Source of the DNA: Myxococcales bacterium
Lineage (GTDB): Bacteria > Myxococcota_A > Polyangia > Palsa-1104 > JAEUJZ01
DNA length: 64,000 nucleotides
NCBI GenBank assembly: GCA_016794465.1
Contig: JAEUKA010000068.1
Location: 186,001-250,000 of the forward strand
Reading direction: 5' to 3'
Each line of letters starts with the position of its first letter. The first letter of the stretch is position 1. Below, one piece after another: positions 60,859-64,000 of the stretch. The translations under genes and the position numbers were made by a program. Below the pieces are notes generated by a model that saw only the letters and a program-made list of their open reading frames with translations, was not told where the DNA came from and made no database searches.

Positions 60859-62101
60859 CCCCCAGCAGCTGCCGTAGCTGCTCGCTGACCAGCGACGGCG
60901 TGAGCCCGGGGAGGTTCTCTCTGCTGAGTCGCGCGAGCGCTTCCCCAAGATAGGGCAAAGTGGAAGTTGCGCGCATCGCTGGGTCCATCTGCTGAGCGAC
61001 GGCGAGGGCTCGCTGTGCTGCGGCCCAAGCGAGCGGAGGAGAGCCGGTCGATTCGTGACAGAAGGCAGCCATGCGATGGCACTCCAGCTGCATTCTTAGA
61101 TCGGCCTGCGACTCGGCAATCGGCGCAGCTTTCTCATACGTGGCTGCCGCAGCGAGATAGTCGCCACTGCGGACTTGGGTTGCGGCCACCGCAAGCTGAC
61201 TGCGCAGGACCAGCGCGCCTGCTGCCGATTCGCCGGTTTGCGCTGCGTGCTCGGCACCGGTCTGGGCTGCCTGATACTTCGCGAGCGCTTCCGGAAGCCG
61301 TCCCGCCGCCAGGAGTCCGCCTCCCAAGGCAAAGTTCACCGCGACTCCCAGCGACGGCCAGCTCTGCGCTTTGGTAATCGCCAGCGCGGCATTCCCAAGA
61401 CGCTCTGCTTGCGCAAGATCGCCGGCCCCGATCGCGGACGAGAGCTGCACAAACAGGTGTCGGAATCGCCCTCCCGGAGAGCCCAGATTGCCCGCTTGCC
61501 GCGACAGAGTCTCCAGCAGCTCCGGCACATTCAAGTCGGGCGTCTCGATGCGCGCGCGACCCTCCGCAGCCTTCACAATCGACGCGGCCAGCGACTCCCC
61601 TTTTCCGCGCGGAAGGAGCACCAGGAAGCGCAGTCGCGGCGTAGGAGCGGCTTGCTTGGCAGTCTGTCCGAGCCAGAGCGCAAAGGCTTCCTCGTCGGAA
61701 ACCTCGCTCGGATGGAACACCAGCACCAAGTGCTCGAACACCCGCTCATGATGGGTTAGGAATGCGGCACAGGTCGCTTGCAGGGAGCCCGCAGCAGCGG
61801 AAAAGCGCGGCGGACGCTCGGACTCTGGAAGTGCTTCCCAAGAGTCCACATACTGCGTTAGGAATTCCTGACGCACCGCAGCAGAGTACTCCTCCGGACT
61901 CCCAAACGGCGTCCTGATCTGCACAAACAGATCCGGAACTTCCGCCGCCCGCGCATCACTCTCCGCCACCAGCATCGCCTCTACCAGCGGAACCTCGTCC
62001 CCCCCCAAAACCCAAACCAACAACCGCCCCCCAACCTCCTCCGCAAACCGGTTCCAGCTCCCGCGAAGCGTCTGCAACGCACTATCAAAACGAGTAGACA
62101 T
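60851..62101 (-). CDS. TPR-type cytoplasmic protein beside T6SS effectors
   Basis: From the ATG at 62101 the product is 416 residues; an ATG at 62164 would add 21 residues with no better site. The N-terminal half (about 1-210) is unassigned, with LVWVLGGDEVPLVEAML and FEHLVLVFHPSEVSDEEAF. From about 225 to the end it is helical with repeated Ala-rich pairs (AQAERLGNAALAI, LPEALAKYQAAQTG, YLAAAATYEKAAPIA), i.e. TPR-like. No export signal. It is last in the Rhs operon and its end overlaps tae4 by 8 bases. An adaptor or chaperone for the Rhs effector is a reasonable guess. Confidence 0.6.
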   Translation of the reverse strand: MSTRFDSALQTLRGSWNRFAEEVGGRLLVWVLGGDEVPLVEAMLVAESDARAAEVPDLFVQIRTPFGSPEEYSAAVRQEFLTQYVDSWEALPESERPPRFSAAAGSLQATCAAFLTHHERVFEHLVLVFHPSEVSDEEAFALWLGQTAKQAAPTPRLRFLVLLPRGKGESLAASIVKAAEGRARIETPDLNVPELLETLSRQAGNLGSPGGRFRHLFVQLSSAIGAGDLAQAERLGNAALAITKAQSWPSLGVAVNFALGGGLLAAGRLPEALAKYQAAQTGAEHAAQTGESAAGALVLRSQLAVAATQVRSGDYLAAAATYEKAAPIAESQADLRMQLECHRMAAFCHESTGSPPLAWAAAQRALAVAQQMDPAMRATSTLPYLGEALARLSRENLPGLTPSLVSEQLRQLLGVS

Positions 62102-62115
62102 GTGACACACCGTAC

Positions 62116-62358
62116 CTATTCGTAAATACGTGCAGCCGTCAGCATATCTGCAATCATGCTCCATGTCGGCTGTTCTGGCAACGGCAAACCTTTGTTTTTG
62201 TAATAGCCTTTCATGTCGCGTATCCAGCCTGCCAGTGCCGAGAGATACTGCTGCAGATCAGTATTCTCCCACGAGTCATCAATATTAGAGGAGAGCTGTT
62301 CCACGAATTCAGACAGCTGTTCAGGAGTCGAGATCATCTGATTCTGTTCACCGTTCAT
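62116..62358 (-). CDS. Small DUF7660-like protein, candidate immunity gene
   Basis: From ATG at 62358, after GGAAGGAG, the product is 80 residues. WENTDLQQYLSALAGWIRDM and KGLPLPEQPTWSMIADMLTAA (in parts) match the pattern of the small DUF7660 family as I recall it. Acidic, no signal peptide. Its start overlaps the stop of the preceding gene. Proteins of this kind are often found behind polymorphic toxins, so an immunity role is inferred from place. Confidence 0.6.
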   Translation of the reverse strand: MNGEQNQMISTPEQLSEFVEQLSSNIDDSWENTDLQQYLSALAGWIRDMKGYYKNKGLPLPEQPTWSMIADMLTAARIYE

Positions 62359-62698
62359 GTTCACCACTCTCCTTCCATTTATTACTATGCAGGTAATCAA
62401 GCAAAGCACTCTGTTCTGTGGGTTCGTTGGGGAACTTCAAAATGCAGCTATAGTCGCAGTGACCAGTAATGGAAGACTCAAAATCTAGCAAAAAATCACT
62501 TTGAAGATCTGACAACTGATCTCGATTAGGATCGATGCTCATGACCAATCGATATAGCTTGGCCCTGGATTTAAGTTGACGAATAAGCGCTGAGATTAGT
62601 AAATCCCAATCGCGCATCCATGCCTCATCGGCCAAACTGCTCAACTGTCGGAGGACCTGAATCATACGCTGATTGGATTCATGACTGGAATCTGGCAT
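62348..62698 (-). CDS. Small protein next to Rhs toxin, candidate immunity protein
   Basis: A 116-residue soluble protein of no recognised family. It starts 7 bases after the Rhs stop and overlaps the next gene by 11 bases. It is helical at first (VLRQLSSLADEAWMRDWDLLISAL), with RDQLSDLQSDFLLDFESS later. The tight spacing to the toxin gene and low GC shared with the Rhs tail make it the prime candidate for its cognate immunity protein. Confidence 0.6.
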   Translation of the reverse strand: MPDSSHESNQRMIQVLRQLSSLADEAWMRDWDLLISALIRQLKSRAKLYRLVMSIDPNRDQLSDLQSDFLLDFESSITGHCDYSCILKFPNEPTEQSALLDYLHSNKWKESGEHER

Positions 62699-62705
62699 GA
62701 GTTAG

Positions 62706-64000
62706 TTAGCTCCAAGGTATGCTGTTTAACAGTTCTTGATACTCACCAAAGCTGGTGTTGTGAGCAGGTACTATGGACACGTGGTTCCCATGGTCATTAA
62801 TAGCCCGCAGTCCTGGTGGTAGATTGCCTACTTTGACAATTGCGTTCACTTCATCTGACCTGCAGTCGAGAGGTACTAAACTTGAGCTTAAGCCTTTCTC
62901 TCCTGTGTGTAATGGACCAACCATCTGATTTGGAGCAGTTATGTTATCAAAATCATGAAACTTAGGATTAGATGCTATGGTTCTTGCTCCTTTTTGAGAT
63001 GCATTTGGTGCACCAATTGCAGGACTATCAACGAAAGAACTATTTTTTTTCTTCATTTTTCTGTATATAACGGTATCTGGATCGACGCAACTCAGGCCCA
63101 AAGGATCAATCCAAGAGAAAATATTAAATCCTAAGCGGTATAGATTCTCTCCAGCTGCGAGTCTTAATGGGTCTTGAGATATAAAAGAACAAAGCGAAGG
63201 CTCAAAATAACGACTGCGTACATAATTTAAACCAGTTTCTTTGTCGTGATAGTGGCCTTGCATCAAGACTGGAGTGTAAATGGAATTGTATCCTGTGCTG
63301 TCTCCTAAAGAGTTATAATAGTTACTCCAAACTGTCGAGCCATTGGTTGAGTCAAACAGCTCAGAAGATGCTCCATTTATTTCAAAATTGTTGAGCAGTA
63401 GGTTATTGTGTTCCAGTTGGACGGCAGCTAATTTAAAGGTTCCTGGATAATAGACAAACTCTCGTACTCCCTGTCCAGAGATTTTGTCGCTGTGGAGGGC
63501 GTCGGCGTCCCAGGTGAAGAGGGTTTTTTGGCCTTGGGTTTCTTTGTAGATGCGGCGGCCTTGGGCGTCGTAGCCGTAGGTGGTGTCGGGGCCCTCGCCT
63601 CGGCGACTGCGGATGAGTCGGTTGTTGGCGTCCCAGAACAGCCGCAGGACGGTGCCGTCGCGATCGGTGCGCTCGACGAGGTTACCGGCGGCATCGTAGC
63701 GATATCTGACGCCGTCATACTCGCAGTTGCGGGACCAGCTGTCGTCGCTGCCCGCATTGGGGACGGAGCGCTGTAGGTCACCGGCGGGATCGTGCAGGTA
63801 GTGCGTGACCTTGCCGAGCGGATCGAGGTGCTCGCGGACCCGGCCCATCGGATCGTACAAAAACTGCTCGACGCCAGTGCGCGAGTCGCGACGCCGCGTC
63901 AGGTTGCCGGTGCGATCGTAGTCATACTCGCGCGCAAACAGTGGGCTGCCTTCGTGAAGCAGCTCTTGCCGTCGCACCTGACCATCGGCATCGTAGCGAT
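62706..64000 (-). CDS. Rhs-family protein with C-terminal toxin region (N-terminal part outside window)
   Basis: The frame is open to the window edge, so only the last 431 codons are seen. YD repeats fill the first part (EYDYDRTGNLTRR, YDPMGRV, YRYDAAGNLVERTDRDG). The RHS core ends with HDKETGLNYVRSRYFEP, FISQDPLRLAAGENLYR and the self-cleavage-type IDPLGL. The last 127 or so residues after it form the variable tip, with NDHGNHVSIVP and ELLNSIPW near the end, which I cannot assign to a toxin class. GC drops sharply at about 63480, before the core ends. Close to vgrG and tae4, it is probably a T6SS cargo. Confidence 0.85.
   Translation of the reverse strand, partial: RYDADGQVRRQELLHEGSPLFAREYDYDRTGNLTRRRDSRTGVEQFLYDPMGRVREHLDPLGKVTHYLHDPAGDLQRSVPNAGSDDSWSRNCEYDGVRYRYDAAGNLVERTDRDGTVLRLFWDANNRLIRSRRGEGPDTTYGYDAQGRRIYKETQGQKTLFTWDADALHSDKISGQGVREFVYYPGTFKLAAVQLEHNNLLLNNFEINGASSELFDSTNGSTVWSNYYNSLGDSTGYNSIYTPVLMQGHYHDKETGLNYVRSRYFEPSLCSFISQDPLRLAAGENLYRLGFNIFSWIDPLGLSCVDPDTVIYRKMKKKNSSFVDSPAIGAPNASQKGARTIASNPKFHDFDNITAPNQMVGPLHTGEKGLSSSLVPLDCRSDEVNAIVKVGNLPPGLRAINDHGNHVSIVPAHNTSFGEYQELLNSIPWS

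Noticed and set aside
1..64000. tRNA and rRNA genes, transposases, attachment sites
   Set aside because: I looked for cloverleaf ends, rRNA core motifs and DDE-type proteins on both strands and found none that I could support.

Overview
The window reads as chromosome of a Myxococcota-type bacterium. By eye it is GC-rich. It carries at least six full-length Hanks-type Ser/Thr kinase or pseudokinase genes plus two kinase fragments, two proteins ending in MYXO-CTERM-like tails (Cys, hydrophobic stretch, Arg cluster), an OmpA protein with thrombospondin type 3 repeats, a MopE-like metal-binding lipoprotein and many lipoproteins. These are inferences from gene content; no rRNA or other species marker is present.

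Layout. 1-5 kb: the end of a MYXO-CTERM-like protein, then a large surface protein (DUF11-type repeats, Cys-rich segment, MYXO-CTERM-like tail) followed by an OmpA/TSP3 outer-membrane protein, an arrangement that recalls TraA/TraB. 5-11.5 kb: housekeeping genes (MFS transporter, SDR, rplU-rpmA-obgE, Crp/Fnr regulator, glutathione peroxidase, esterase). 11.5-19.5 kb: a four-gene minus-strand operon of kinases and pseudokinases (FHA-kinase-pseudokinase; kinase with a zinc ribbon inside the catalytic domain; pseudokinase; canonical membrane kinase). 19.9-28.3 kb: a disturbed accessory stretch holding an N-terminal kinase fragment, lipoproteins, a CsgG/TolB-like protein, a six-copy 43-bp repeat array and a C-terminal kinase fragment. 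28.3-43 kb: hydrolase, secreted proteins, mnmA, a PHP-domain lipoprotein, a rhodanese-like lipoprotein whose frame continues through an in-frame TGA with a SECIS-like hairpin after it, an outer-membrane barrel, two more kinases and PhzF.

42.8-64 kb: a VWA-like membrane protein and a divergent amidase precede a type VI secretion (T6SS) block: tagJ/impE, tssA, tssB, tssC, hcp, tssE, tssF, tssG, clpV and vgrG. The block supplies sheath, tube, baseplate parts, recycling ATPase and spike, but no tssJ, tssK, tssL or tssM. Behind vgrG lie a Rap1a/Tai-type immunity protein and a Tae4-type peptidoglycan amidase effector, both of lower GC. Facing them is a minus-strand operon with an Rhs protein (cut by the window end) carrying an unassigned C-terminal toxin region, two small candidate immunity genes and a TPR protein.

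The observations I rate highest are the candidate selenocysteine rhodanese (34795-35268), the kinase/pseudokinase operon with its zinc-ribbon kinase (11502-19509), and the Rhs tail with its small downstream genes (62116-63480).
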